NCBI GenBank assembly: GCA_040902895.1
Contig: JBBDWL010000129.1
Span: forward strand, 1 to 64,000
Direction of reading: 5' to 3'
Origin: JALYRV01 sp040902895
Lineage (GTDB): Bacteria; Acidobacteriota; Vicinamibacteria; Vicinamibacterales; SCN-69-37
Length of the DNA stretch: 64,000 nt
Shown here: positions 31,494 to 39,708 of the stretch, piece by piece
Layout of the letters: the number at the start of each line of letters is the position of its first letter
Numbering within the stretch: position 1 is the first letter of the stretch
Translations under genes and position numbers: made by a program
Notes under the pieces: generated by a model
The model's input: the letters and a program-made list of their open reading frames with translations, nothing else
The model's database searches: none
What the model was told of the DNA's origin: nothing

Positions 31494-33473
31494 ATGACTT
31501 CGCCCGTACAGCACGAAGAACGGCACAGTTTCTCGGTCCGCCTCACGGTGATGAAGGCGGCCGTCATCCTCGTCTTCTCCACACTTGCGGTGGCGTTCTG
31601 GTGGCTGCAGGTCGCCCGCCACGAAGAGTTTGCCGCCAAAGCCGACGCCAACCACATACGCACGATTACGCTGCGTGCGCCGCGCGGCGTGCTGTTCGAT
31701 CGCGATGGCCAGATCATGGTCGTCAACCAGGAGATTCAGAACATCTCCATCCTGCGCGAGCAGACCGAGAACATCGACGAGACGCTGGCGCGGCTTGCCG
31801 AAATCACGGGGGCCGATCTGGCGACGATGAAGGCCGCCATCGCCGAGCGCGAGAAAGAGCCGATCTTTCGTCCGATTCCGGTGATCGAAAACGCGACCCG
31901 CACGCAGGTCGCGCGCGTCAAGGCTCGGCTGATCGAAATTCCCGCGGTGATCGTGCAGGATGTGCCGACGCGCAAATATCCGGACGATCGCCTTGCCGCA
32001 CATCTGTTCGGGTACGTCGGCGAAGTCAACGAGCAGCAGCTGGCGCGGCCTGAGTTCGCCACGCTCTCACCCGGTGACATCGTCGGGCATTCGGGCATCG
32101 AGCTCGCGCTCAACTCGCTGCTGATGGGCATGGACGGGGCGCGGTACGTGGTCGTCGACAGCAAGGGACGTGAGATCGAGCATCTCGAAGATGAAGAGCA
32201 GGCCCCGGTCGACGGGCAGCGCGTCAAACTGACAATCGATCTCGACATGCAGAAGGCGCTCGAAGACGCCTTCCGGCATTACAAGTACTGGGGAGCGGCG
32301 GCGTTCATCGATCCGAACACCGGCGACGTGCTGGCGATGACCAGCCTGCCGGCCTACGATCCCAACGCATTCGCGGTCGGCATCGATCAGGCGACATGGA
32401 CCTCGCTCAACAAGGATCCCCTGCTTCCGCTCACCAACCGTCTCATTCAGGGCACGTTCCCGCCCGGATCGACGTTCAAGATTCTGATGGCCGTCATCGG
32501 ACTGCAGGAAAAACTCATCACGCCGCAGACGCGCGTGCACTGTTCCGGCGGCGGCGTCTTCTGGGGTCGTCCCTTCCAGTGTCATCGCGTTCATGGCACC
32601 GTCGATCTGCGCCACGCCATCGAACAGTCGTGCAATGTGTACTTCTACACGATTGGCCAGAAGCTCGGCGACAAGATCGACATCGTGCACAAGTGGGGCG
32701 AGCGCCTCGGGCTCGTAGGCAAGACGGGCATCGACCTGCCGAACGAAGTCCCCGGATTCATCGCGTCGAGCGAGTGGGCCAAGAAGACACGCAAAGATGG
32801 CAAGTGGTACCCCGGCGAGACCATCTCGGTGGCAATCGGACAGGGCGCGGTGGCGGTCACGCCGATGAACCTCGCGATGTTCGCGGCGACCATTGCCAAC
32901 GGCGGCACGTTGTTCAAGCCGAATCTTTTGAAGGAAGTCTTTGACGGCAAGGAATGGAAGAGCATTCCGCGTCCGGAGCCAAAAGCGAAAACGAAGATGG
33001 ATCCGGAGCATGTGAAGGCGATTCGCGAAGGCATGTGGATGGTCGTCAATGGCGCCGGCACTGGCGGCCGCGCGCGCATGCCCGGCTACGACGTGGCCGG
33101 TAAGACCGGTACGGCGCAGGCCAACATCTCGCTCGAGAACCGCGCGCGGCTGCGCGGCGAGGCGGCCCGCAGATTTCGCGATCACGGCTGGTGGATCTTC
33201 TTTGCGCCACAGGCCAAACCGGAAGTCGCCGGCGTGGTCTTCACGGAGAACTCGGAGCACGGATACCTCAGCGCGCCGATCGCGAAGCACGTGCTCGAGA
33301 CCTATTTCGCCAAAAAAGAAAAGCGTCCGCTGCCGAAGCTCGTGCCGGAAGGGACGCCGACGGCGCCTGTGGCGCCGGCTGCGGCTACCGGCACTGCCAC
33401 TCGTCCAGCACCGGGAACGGGCGGCCATTCGACTCCCTCCGGTCGCTCAGGGCAAGGCACGGGCGGACGATGA
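31494..33473 (+). CDS. mrdA: Penicillin-binding protein 2 (elongasome transpeptidase)
   Basis: 659 aa. A membrane anchor (VMKAAVILVFSTLAVAFWWL) is followed by the PBP dimer domain (~55-230, beginning RAPRGVLFDRDGQIMVVN), then the transpeptidase domain. Active-site motifs are complete: STFK in PPGSTFKILMAV (~330), SCN in EQSCNVYFYT (~383), KTG in VAGKTGTAQAN (~540). It crosslinks peptidoglycan during lateral growth, working with RodA. The C-terminal ~50 residues are a Pro/Thr/Gly-rich tail (TPTAPVAPAAATGTATRP) unlike the E. coli protein. The TGA overlaps the rodA ATG. Confidence 0.96.
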   Translation: MTSPVQHEERHSFSVRLTVMKAAVILVFSTLAVAFWWLQVARHEEFAAKADANHIRTITLRAPRGVLFDRDGQIMVVNQEIQNISILREQTENIDETLARLAEITGADLATMKAAIAEREKEPIFRPIPVIENATRTQVARVKARLIEIPAVIVQDVPTRKYPDDRLAAHLFGYVGEVNEQQLARPEFATLSPGDIVGHSGIELALNSLLMGMDGARYVVVDSKGREIEHLEDEEQAPVDGQRVKLTIDLDMQKALEDAFRHYKYWGAAAFIDPNTGDVLAMTSLPAYDPNAFAVGIDQATWTSLNKDPLLPLTNRLIQGTFPPGSTFKILMAVIGLQEKLITPQTRVHCSGGGVFWGRPFQCHRVHGTVDLRHAIEQSCNVYFYTIGQKLGDKIDIVHKWGERLGLVGKTGIDLPNEVPGFIASSEWAKKTRKDGKWYPGETISVAIGQGAVAVTPMNLAMFAATIANGGTLFKPNLLKEVFDGKEWKSIPRPEPKAKTKMDPEHVKAIREGMWMVVNGAGTGGRARMPGYDVAGKTGTAQANISLENRARLRGEAARRFRDHGWWIFFAPQAKPEVAGVVFTENSEHGYLSAPIAKHVLETYFAKKEKRPLPKLVPEGTPTAPVAPAAATGTATRPAPGTGGHSTPSGRSGQGTGGR

Positions 33474-34573
33474 TTTTCGAGCGGCGTCTGACGTTTCATC
33501 TCGACTGGGCCCTCATGGGCGCGATTCTCGCGCTGTCGGGCATGGGCCTGCTCATGATCTATTCCACGACCTACGATCTCGGCGCGAACCGCGCCGGCAC
33601 CGAGTTCTGGAGACAGCTGCAGGCGCTGGTGCTCGGTGTGGCGCTGATGGCGCTGTGCATGTCGATCGACTATCGATCGCTGACGCAGCGATCGCTTTTC
33701 ATCTATGGCGGCGTGATCCTGCTCCTGGTCGCCGTGTTTTTCTTCGGCGCCCAGCGCGGCGGCGCCCGGCGCTGGCTTCCGCTCGGGGTCTTCAATCTTC
33801 AGCCGTCCGAATTTGCGCGCGTCGCCATTGCTCTCGTCCTGGCAATGTACTTCGGCGAGAACCGCCGCGGCGCGCGCACGCCGTCAGACCTCCTGGTCGG
33901 CGCCGCCTTCACACTCGTCCCCTTTCTGCTCATCGCCCGCCAGCCCGATCTCGGCACCGCGGTCACGCTGCTGCCGGTCTATCTGGGCATCGTCTATCTT
34001 GCCGGCCTCCGCATGCGGCTGCTTGCCGTCGCGGCGGTCATCGCGGTCTTGTTGTCTCCGCTCGCCTGGAACTACGCGCTGAAGCCGTACCAGAGAGAGC
34101 GCATCCAGACGTTCCTCGATCCCGAGCGCGAGCCTCGCGGCGCCGGGTATCAGCAGATTCAGGCGCGGGTCACGGTTGGGTCTGGAGGCCTGACCGGCAA
34201 GGGGTTCGGCGAGGGGACCCAGGGCGGCTACGGCTTCCTGCCCGTCGCCCACAACGATTTCGTATTTTCGGTGCTGGCAGAGGAGCACGGCTTCCTCGGC
34301 GTGCTCGTGGCGCTCGGCCTGTACCTTTTCGTGATCCTTCGAAGCCTCGATGCGGCACGTCTGGCCAAAGACAAGGTAGGGACCTACCTGGTCGTGGGCA
34401 TTGTGTCGGGGTTTGCGTTCCAGGTGATGTACAACATCACCATGTCGGCGGGGCTGGCGCCCGTAAAAGGGCTGACGCTGCCGCTCATGAGTTACGGCGG
34501 GTCGTCGCTGATTGCGACGTTCGCCGCGTTCGGTCTCATCCTGAATGTGCGGATGAGACGGTTTACCAACTAG
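33470..34573 (+). CDS. rodA: Rod-shape peptidoglycan polymerase RodA (SEDS family)
   Basis: 367 aa, ten predicted helices. Glycosyltransferase partner of PBP2 that polymerises glycan strands from lipid II. SEDS signatures: ALSGMGLLMIYSTTYDLGAN, RWLPLGVFNLQPSEFARVAI (~105), LIARQPDLGTAVTLLPVYLG (~150), VTVGSGGLTGKGFGEGTQGG (~235), LPVAHNDFVFSVLAEEHGFL (catalytic Asp region) and LPLMSYGGSSLIATFAAFGL at the end. It overlaps mrdA by 4 bp; the downstream RNase G gene begins 117 bp later. A longer frame opening upstream is only the antisense or frame-shifted part of mrdA. Confidence 0.96.
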   Translation: MIFERRLTFHLDWALMGAILALSGMGLLMIYSTTYDLGANRAGTEFWRQLQALVLGVALMALCMSIDYRSLTQRSLFIYGGVILLLVAVFFFGAQRGGARRWLPLGVFNLQPSEFARVAIALVLAMYFGENRRGARTPSDLLVGAAFTLVPFLLIARQPDLGTAVTLLPVYLGIVYLAGLRMRLLAVAAVIAVLLSPLAWNYALKPYQRERIQTFLDPEREPRGAGYQQIQARVTVGSGGLTGKGFGEGTQGGYGFLPVAHNDFVFSVLAEEHGFLGVLVALGLYLFVILRSLDAARLAKDKVGTYLVVGIVSGFAFQVMYNITMSAGLAPVKGLTLPLMSYGGSSLIATFAAFGLILNVRMRRFTN

Positions 34574-34690
34574 TTGCGGAGTCGATGACGCTCGTCCTGA
34601 CCCTCGCGCTGCTGGCCGCGCTCTTCGCCCTTGCGGGTGTGGTGCGCCCGGCGCGGGCCACGGCCGCGCCGCTCCGCCGGAGCTTTCCGC

Positions 34691-36370
34691 ATGAACAAGG
34701 AGATGATCGTCTCCTCGAACCCGCACGAGACGCGTGTGGCGATTCTCGAGGACGACCTGGTTGCCGAGATCTTCGTCGAGCGCGAGCATCAGCGCGGCGT
34801 GGTTGGCAACATCTACAAGGGCCGGGTCTCGAAAGTGCTGCCCGGCATGCAGTCGGCGTTCGTTGACATCGGTCTCGAGCGCGACGCCTTCCTCTATGTC
34901 ACCGACGTCATCAGCCCGGCCGACGCCGTCGAGCGCTTCGAAACCGACGAAGAACTCGAGCCGGTGATTGCGCCGACGCCCGCCGAGATGGAGGCGGCCG
35001 ATGAAGCGCAGGACGCGGCCGAGGAGTCGGAGCCGCCGGAGGTCGCACAGCCGGCACAGCCGGCGCCGCGCGCGCGCAGCGCGCGCCGCGAGGGAGCTGA
35101 GCGGGGTGCTGGGGCCCCGCGAGCGACCGAGCCGGGGTTCGGGGCGGAGCCCCGTAGAAAGATCGAGGAGCTGCTCAAGGAAGGGCAGGAGATCCTCGTC
35201 CAGATCGTCAAGGAGCCGCTCGGCACCAAGGGCGCGCGCATCACCTCGCATCTCAGCCTGCCGGGCCGCTTCCTCGTCTTCATGCCGACCGTCGATCACG
35301 TCGGCGTCTCGCGCAAGATCGAGTCGCGCGAGGAGCGCGCGCGGCTGCGCGGCCTCGTGAAGACCTTCCGGCAGGAGCACGACTTCGGCGGCGGCGTGAT
35401 CATCCGCACCGCGGCGGCGAGCCGTCCCGAGGCCGACATCAACTCGGACCTCGGCTACTTCCACGAGATCTGGAAAGAGATTCGCGTGAAGATGGAGAGC
35501 TCGCGCGCGCCCGCGGTGATCTTCCGCGAGCAGAGCCTGGTCGCCAAGCTGCTGCGCGATCTGCTCACCGAACAATACTCCGCGATTCGCATCGACAACG
35601 AGGCCGAATACCGCCGCGTCGTGGCGCTCATCGAGCGCTTCATGCCGAACATGCTGCCGCGCATCAAACACTACACGCGCGACTTTCCGATCTTCGAGGA
35701 GTACGGCGTGCAGGGCGAGATCGACAAGGCCCTGCGCAGCAAGGTGTGGCTCAAGTCGGGCGGCTACATCGTGATCAACCAGACGGAGGCCCTCGTCGCG
35801 ATCGACGTCAACACGGGGCGCTACGTCGGCAAGAAGACCGGTCGGCTCGAAGACACCATCCTCAAAACCAATCTCGAAGCGGTGAAGGAGATCGTGCGCC
35901 AGATCCGACTGCGCGATCTGGGCGGCATCATCGTGCTCGATCTGATCGACATGGAGGAGAAGAAGAATCGCCTCAAGGTGTTTCAGGCGGTCGAGCAGGA
36001 GCTGCGCAAGGACCGCGCGCCGTCGAAGGCCATCCAGGTCTCCGACTTCGGCCTCGTCATCGTCACGCGCAAGCGCGTCAAGCAGAGCCTCGAGCGGCAG
36101 CTCACCGAGCCGTGCCCGTACTGCGCCGGCTCGGGCACGATCAAGGCGACGTCGATGATCTGCTACGAGATTCTGACCGAGGTGCGGAAGATGAGCCCCG
36201 ATCTCGACGGCCAGGGCCTCGTGCTGCGCGTGAACCCCGACATCGCGCGCGCGCTGCGCGAGGAAGAGCGCCTGCTGTTCCGCGAGCTGCAGGACTCAGT
36301 CGGCAAGGCCGTCACGCTCAAGTCAGACGGGCAGCTCCATCACGAACAGTTTGATCTGATGGCACTCTGA
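34691..36370 (+). CDS. rng: Ribonuclease G/E
   Basis: 559 aa from MNKEMIVSSNPHETRVAILE; an in-frame upstream ATG would add residues from a proline-rich spacer. The S1 RNA-binding domain begins at VGNIYKGRVSKVLPGMQSAF but is split after FLYVTDVI by ~90 residues: an acidic/proline linker (PPEVAQPAQPAPRARSARR) and a double-hairpin repeat peptide. It resumes at KIEELLKEGQEILVQIVKE. The catalytic domain has the Mg-binding aspartates in VAIDVNTGRYVG (~365) and IIVLDLIDMEEKKNR (~415). The Zn-link motif CPYCAGSG is at ~475. The enzyme matures rRNA and degrades mRNA; in E. coli its gene also follows mreBCD. Confidence 0.95.
   Translation: MNKEMIVSSNPHETRVAILEDDLVAEIFVEREHQRGVVGNIYKGRVSKVLPGMQSAFVDIGLERDAFLYVTDVISPADAVERFETDEELEPVIAPTPAEMEAADEAQDAAEESEPPEVAQPAQPAPRARSARREGAERGAGAPRATEPGFGAEPRRKIEELLKEGQEILVQIVKEPLGTKGARITSHLSLPGRFLVFMPTVDHVGVSRKIESREERARLRGLVKTFRQEHDFGGGVIIRTAAASRPEADINSDLGYFHEIWKEIRVKMESSRAPAVIFREQSLVAKLLRDLLTEQYSAIRIDNEAEYRRVVALIERFMPNMLPRIKHYTRDFPIFEEYGVQGEIDKALRSKVWLKSGGYIVINQTEALVAIDVNTGRYVGKKTGRLEDTILKTNLEAVKEIVRQIRLRDLGGIIVLDLIDMEEKKNRLKVFQAVEQELRKDRAPSKAIQVSDFGLVIVTRKRVKQSLERQLTEPCPYCAGSGTIKATSMICYEILTEVRKMSPDLDGQGLVLRVNPDIARALREEERLLFRELQDSVGKAVTLKSDGQLHHEQFDLMAL
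35088..35155 (+). repeat. Double-hairpin repeat inside the RNase G gene
   Basis: Copy of the family at 30013 with first hairpin GCGGGGTGCTGGGGCCCCGC (35101-35120), spacer GAGCGACCGAGCC, and a diverged second hairpin GGGGTTC...AGCCCC. It is translated in the family's usual frame as REGAERGAGAPRATEPGFGA and lies within the disordered linker that interrupts the S1 domain. Confidence 0.8.
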
Positions 36371-36380
36371 TCAGCCCAAT

Positions 36381-36507
36381 GTAAATTGTAAATGGTAAAT
36401 AGCATTGTCTATTGGGCTATTGCTGCCGCTTCAGTGAAGCACAACAGCGCCACAGCGTAACGTCGCAATTGCAAAATTTACAATGCTATTTACCATTTAC
36501 AATTTAC
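36381..36507. repeat. AT-rich inverted-repeat element with heptad arms
   Basis: Arms 36381-36408 and 36480-36507 are perfect 28-bp reverse complements. Each is a heptad run (GTAAATT, GTAAATG, GTAAATA, GCATTGT). The 71-bp core has no gene. AGCCCAAT at 36373 and ATTGGGCT at 36411 form a second, nested pair. The A+T-rich arms contrast strongly with the surrounding GC-rich DNA. It starts 11 bp after the rng stop and ends 24 bp before a strong terminator. Confidence 0.75.
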
Positions 36508-36531
36508 CTTTCTGATTGTTGGTTTAAGAAC

Positions 36532-36558
36532 AAAAGGCCGGCAGGAAGCCGGCCTTTT
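36532..36558. terminator. Bidirectional intrinsic terminator
   Basis: AAAAGGCCGGC (36532-36542), loop AGGAA, GCCGGCCTTTT (36548-36558). The 11-bp stem has an A-run on one side and a T-run on the other, so it can end transcripts from rng (plus) and from the minus-strand gene at 36588. Confidence 0.9.
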
Positions 36559-36587
36559 GATTGTCTATTGAACGTTCTAGCCCCCCG

Positions 36588-37100
36588 CTAGTTCCCCTTG
36601 CCCTGATTCCGTGGCACGAGATGCACCAGGTAGTGGTTGCCGCCGCGGTTGATCCAGACGCGCACGAACTCGTTGTTGCGGAGCATCTCGACCTTGCTCC
36701 GGTTCAGGCCGGGCCGCGGGTCGTTGGCTACGCCCGCGATCTCGGGGGCGGGCACGATGCTGACGACTTCCTTGCCCTTCACGGCTCCGCCCTGGGAGAA
36801 CTCGACCCAGCGCTCGTAATGTTCGGTGATGCCCGCGGCCGGCGGCTGTCCCTCGGCCGGCGTCAGTTTCACCGAGTACGTGCCGGCCGGCAGCGCCTCG
36901 CCGTTCGCCATGGTGTTGTGGCGGATGCGCACGGTGCCGAGTGCGAGCTCGCCCATCGGCACCGGCGGCGGCGTGGCCGCTCCCGTGCCGCCCACCTCGC
37001 CGGTGCGCGCCGGATTGCCGCCCGTCGTCTGTTGCTGTGCGAGAGCCGTCGTGGCTCCCAGAGTCGCAACCAGTGCTGCGACGATAAATCGGGTTCTCAT
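36588..37100 (-). CDS. Periplasmic protein, uncharacterised
   Basis: 170 aa with a signal peptide (RFIVAALVATLGATTALAQQ). A Gly/Thr/Pro-rich stretch (~22-48) precedes a beta-rich domain: LALGTVRIRHNTMANGEALP, AGTYSVKLTPAEG, EFSQGGAVKGKEVVSIVPA and RVWINRGGNHYLVHLVP. The LPAGTYSVKLTP segment is of the kind seen in proteins that bind or decorate outer-membrane assemblies (DUF2911-like), but I do not assign a family. It is the last gene of a minus-strand run behind a barrel protein and ends at the terminator 36532-36558. Confidence 0.75.
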   Translation of the reverse strand: MRTRFIVAALVATLGATTALAQQQTTGGNPARTGEVGGTGAATPPPVPMGELALGTVRIRHNTMANGEALPAGTYSVKLTPAEGQPPAAGITEHYERWVEFSQGGAVKGKEVVSIVPAPEIAGVANDPRPGLNRSKVEMLRNNEFVRVWINRGGNHYLVHLVPRNQGKGN

Positions 37101-37113
37101 GTCGTCTGCCTCC

Positions 37114-37659
37114 TCAGAAGAACTTCTTCACACCGGCGGTCAGTGAGATCCCCGAGGGATCCGGCCGGCCGTCGTCCACTGCCACCCAGTCGTAGCGTCC
37201 CTCGAACTTCAGTGCGGCAGTTCGAGTGACGAAGTAGTCGATCCCGGCCCCGAACGTGAGGCCCGATTTGTTCTCGCTTTCGCCGAAATTCTCGCCGTTT
37301 TCCTTCGGCTGCAGGAACCAGACGCCCGCGCCGCCGCTGACGAAGGGGTGCACCTTGCCGTACTCCCAGTTGTAAAGCAGATCGAGCGCGAGCTTGATCT
37401 GACGCTGTGAGTCTTCTTCGTTGCGCTCGAACGCGGGATTGGCCCAGCCCAGCGTCGTGCGAACGCCGACGCGGGGTGTCAGATAGTACTCCCACAGTCC
37501 ATTGACGATCGGCCCGGGCTCGAGTTGATCCCCGGGGAACAGTATCCCGGCGTCGACCCCGACCGCCATCATCTGTGAGTCAGGAACCCGCGCCTGTGCG
37601 AACACCGGGGCGGCATTGATGAGAACCGCCGCCAATGTCAATCCTGCAAGCTTCTGCAT
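37114..37659 (-). CDS. Outer-membrane beta-barrel protein (OmpW/OmpA-barrel-like)
   Basis: 181 aa from MQKLAGLTLAAVLINAAPVF (signal peptide, cleavage near FAQA); the open frame upstream has no export signal. About eight amphipathic strands alternate: VGVDAGILFPGDQL, YYLTPRVGVRTTLGWANPA, QIKLALDLLYNWEYGKVHPF, GLTFGAGIDYFVTRTAALKF and GISLTAGVKKFF with a C-terminal Phe, the outer-membrane insertion signal. Likely a small eight-stranded barrel; the ligand is unknown. It is followed 13 bp later by the 170-aa periplasmic protein, probably on one transcript. Confidence 0.8.
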   Translation of the reverse strand: MQKLAGLTLAAVLINAAPVFAQARVPDSQMMAVGVDAGILFPGDQLEPGPIVNGLWEYYLTPRVGVRTTLGWANPAFERNEEDSQRQIKLALDLLYNWEYGKVHPFVSGGAGVWFLQPKENGENFGESENKSGLTFGAGIDYFVTRTAALKFEGRYDWVAVDDGRPDPSGISLTAGVKKFF

Positions 37660-37762
37660 CCTCTGATTGGCCTCCGTGCGTGGGGAGTCAGATTTGGACA
37701 CCCGTAGCAATGACGGGTCGTGTAGCAAACATCGCGCCGCACCAGCTGGCCGCTGCCGGCGG

Positions 37763-37872
37763 GAGGACTGAAGACAAAGACACAAAGATCAAAGCAAAAA
37801 AGGGGTCCGGCGGCTGAGCTTAGCCGTCGGGCCCCTTCTTTGTTCAGTCTTCGATCTTTAGTCTTTGGTCCT
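37763..37872. repeat. Heptad-armed inverted repeat around a terminator
   Basis: Left arm units ACTGAAG, ACAAAGA, CACAAAG, ATCAAAG, CAAAAAA. The right arm read on the minus strand is TAGGACC, AAAGACT, AAAGATC, GAAGACT, GAACAAA, starting with the TAG of the DUF4097 gene. The arms are roughly complementary and enclose the terminator hairpin 37800-37837. Confidence 0.6.
37794..37841. terminator. Intrinsic terminator after the DUF4097 gene
   Basis: A 16-bp stem (37800-37815 with 37822-37837, two G-U pairs), loop GAGCTT, A-run before and T-rich stretch after on the plus strand; on the minus strand the stem is followed by a run of T. It ends the sigma/anti-sigma/DUF4097 transcript before the next minus-strand gene. 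Confidence 0.85.
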
Positions 37873-38929
37873 AACGGCCGTTAATTACCACGTCTCCGGA
37901 AAAACTGGTGGCCTCGATGCGGGCGCGACCGTCGCCGTACGTGCCGCGAATGGTGCGGTTGCGGCGCCCGGTCCTGCTGTCGACGCGCAGCTGCTGAAGG
38001 CCCGACCGCACTTCACCAGAGAAGCTCGACGCCTCGATCTCGAAGCCCACGCCCGTGCCGACGGTCAGCCGCACATTGCCTGAATGGCTGCGGAAATCGT
38101 ACCGGCCGGCCGGCGTGAGCGATCCGGTGTACTCGACGTTGCCGCTCATCGTATGCAGGTCGGCCTGGTCGCACTGCAGATCGCGCGCGATGATAGATCC
38201 GCTGATCGATCCGAGATCGATGCGCCGCACTTTGATTCCGCGCGCGTGCACGTTGCCGCTGGTGCTCGAGAGCTCGACGACGGCATCATCCTGCGCCGAC
38301 ACCAGCTCCACGTTGCCCGAGATGGTCTGGCCATTGATGACGCGGCCGGCATCCTGAATGCGAATGTCGCCGCTGATGGTGCCCAGCGCAAGCTCGCCGC
38401 GGATGCCCGAGACCGTGACACGTCCGGAGATGCTGTCGGTCTTGATGCGCGTGCCGGCAGGCGCCGTCACGCGATAGGCGGTCGACACGTTGATGTTGCG
38501 CCGCGTGGTGCGGCGTCGATCGTCTGGATAGCGCGCCCACACCTCGACGCGGCCCGCGCGCTCGATGACGTCCACCGGAACGAGCGCGAGCTGCGCGCGT
38601 GCATCGGCGTCGCTGGTGCCGCGGGCAGTCTTCAAGATGTCAATCGTCGCCGTGTCGCCGCCGCCGGCCGCCACGGTGATGTCGCCGGCCATGTTATGGA
38701 GCTCCAGTGAGCCGCCGGCGCCAATTTTCACGGTGCGTGTCTGCCGCTCGGTTTGCTCGAAACGGTTCTCGCCGCGGTCGCGCTGATAGCGCATGACACG
38801 CGACGTCGGCACGGCCGCCCGGGCAGCGGACTCCTGCGTGCCGGCAAAGGCCAGAGCCGGCGCCGCGGGTAGCATGGCGCCCGCGAGCATGATGAGCGCC
38901 GCGGCGTGTCGTGTCTGGATCATGGTCAA
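37871..38929 (-). CDS. DUF4097-family beta-helix (adhesin-like) secreted protein
   Basis: 352 aa with a signal peptide (ALIMLAGAMLPAAPALAFAG). From ~75 onward it is a regular right-handed beta-solenoid pattern, with turns such as GDITVAAGGGDTATID, ISGRVTVSGIRGELALGTIS, GDIRIQDAGR, TSGNVHARGIKVRRIDLGSI, MSGNVEYTGSL, SFSGEVRS and a closing SFSGDVVING. This SG-N/D-V repeat is characteristic of DUF4097/DUF4098. Such proteins are often encoded beside ECF sigma/anti-sigma pairs, as here (14 bp downstream of the anti-sigma gene), and may sense or line the envelope. The biochemical role is unknown. Confidence 0.88.
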   Translation of the reverse strand: MTMIQTRHAAALIMLAGAMLPAAPALAFAGTQESAARAAVPTSRVMRYQRDRGENRFEQTERQTRTVKIGAGGSLELHNMAGDITVAAGGGDTATIDILKTARGTSDADARAQLALVPVDVIERAGRVEVWARYPDDRRRTTRRNINVSTAYRVTAPAGTRIKTDSISGRVTVSGIRGELALGTISGDIRIQDAGRVINGQTISGNVELVSAQDDAVVELSSTSGNVHARGIKVRRIDLGSISGSIIARDLQCDQADLHTMSGNVEYTGSLTPAGRYDFRSHSGNVRLTVGTGVGFEIEASSFSGEVRSGLQQLRVDSRTGRRNRTIRGTYGDGRARIEATSFSGDVVINGR

Positions 38930-38943
38930 CCTGTCCCTCGGTG

Positions 38944-39705
38944 CTAGCCGCCGGCCAGGCGCGATGCGCCGGCCTGGTTTCCGCGGCCGATCTCGCTCAC
39001 GAGCGAGATCGTGTTCTGCAACAGGGCCGCTTTCCTGCGCAGGGCTTCAAAAAGGCTTTCACGCGCGACCGCGCTGTTCGGCTGCGACTGCATCGCAGCG
39101 CGGCTTTCCCCAATCGCCTCATCGATCACTTCGAGATTGCGATCCAGCATCGCGGCCACCTGCGGCTCGAGCAGATCCTTCTGGCTCGCGGCCGCTTTTT
39201 CGAGTCCTTCGATCGCACGCATGTACAGCTGCTCGGCCGCCTGAATGTCTCTCTGTGCGGTTTCGACGAGCGGTTCTGCGCTCGCGTTGCCCGCGCGTTC
39301 GGCGGCGGAGGCGCGTGGGAGCAGGACGCCGGTGCCGCCATCGACGGCGCTCGTCGCGCGCCAGGCGATCCACCCGCCGCCGGCAGCCACGGCAAACACG
39401 GCCGCCGCGACGAGGAGATGCCAGCGAGGGCGTCGCGCACGCGGCGCGGTCCCGGCAGCCTGATACCGAGCGATCAGATCAGTGTTGTCGTGGCGCCACC
39501 GGCCCGCCACCTGCAGCCATACATGCGCCGGGGGCTCGATGGGTTTCACCGCGGCGGCCGCGTCGACGATCGCCGCGAGATCCGCCGCCAGGCCGCGGCA
39601 CGATGCGCAATCCGCGAGATGGCGATCCATCTCACGCGCGATCACCGGATCGAGCGCGCCGTCCATCTGCTCCTGCAGCCGCTCGTGTGTCACTTCGCAA
39701 GTCAT
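38944..39705 (-). CDS. Anti-sigma factor with zinc-binding N-terminus
   Basis: 253 aa. The N-terminal ZAS-type motif has His and two cysteines in HLADCASCRGLAADLAAIVD (~30). One membrane helix (WHLLVAAAVFAVAAGGGWIA, ~95-115) and a periplasmic helical C-terminus (NASAEPLVETAQRDIQAAEQ, ERESLFEALRRKAALLQNTI) follow. Anti-sigma proteins of this form hold their ECF sigma factor at the membrane until a signal arrives. The gene starts 3 bp after the sigma gene stop, the standard arrangement for a cognate pair, and precedes a DUF4097 gene. Confidence 0.88.
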   Translation of the reverse strand: MTCEVTHERLQEQMDGALDPVIAREMDRHLADCASCRGLAADLAAIVDAAAAVKPIEPPAHVWLQVAGRWRHDNTDLIARYQAAGTAPRARRPRWHLLVAAAVFAVAAGGGWIAWRATSAVDGGTGVLLPRASAAERAGNASAEPLVETAQRDIQAAEQLYMRAIEGLEKAAASQKDLLEPQVAAMLDRNLEVIDEAIGESRAAMQSQPNSAVARESLFEALRRKAALLQNTISLVSEIGRGNQAGASRLAGG

Positions 39706-39708
39706 GGT

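Noticed and set aside
34585..34866. Small frame beginning MTLVLTLALLAALFALAGVV between rodA and rng
   Set aside because: The hydrophobic start is suggestive, but the frame then runs through rng in another phase; no family or ribosome site supports it.
38955..38982. GC-rich stem near the end of the anti-sigma gene as a terminator
   Set aside because: It lies inside the coding sequence, has no T-run, and the downstream DUF4097 gene is only 14 bp away and probably co-transcribed.
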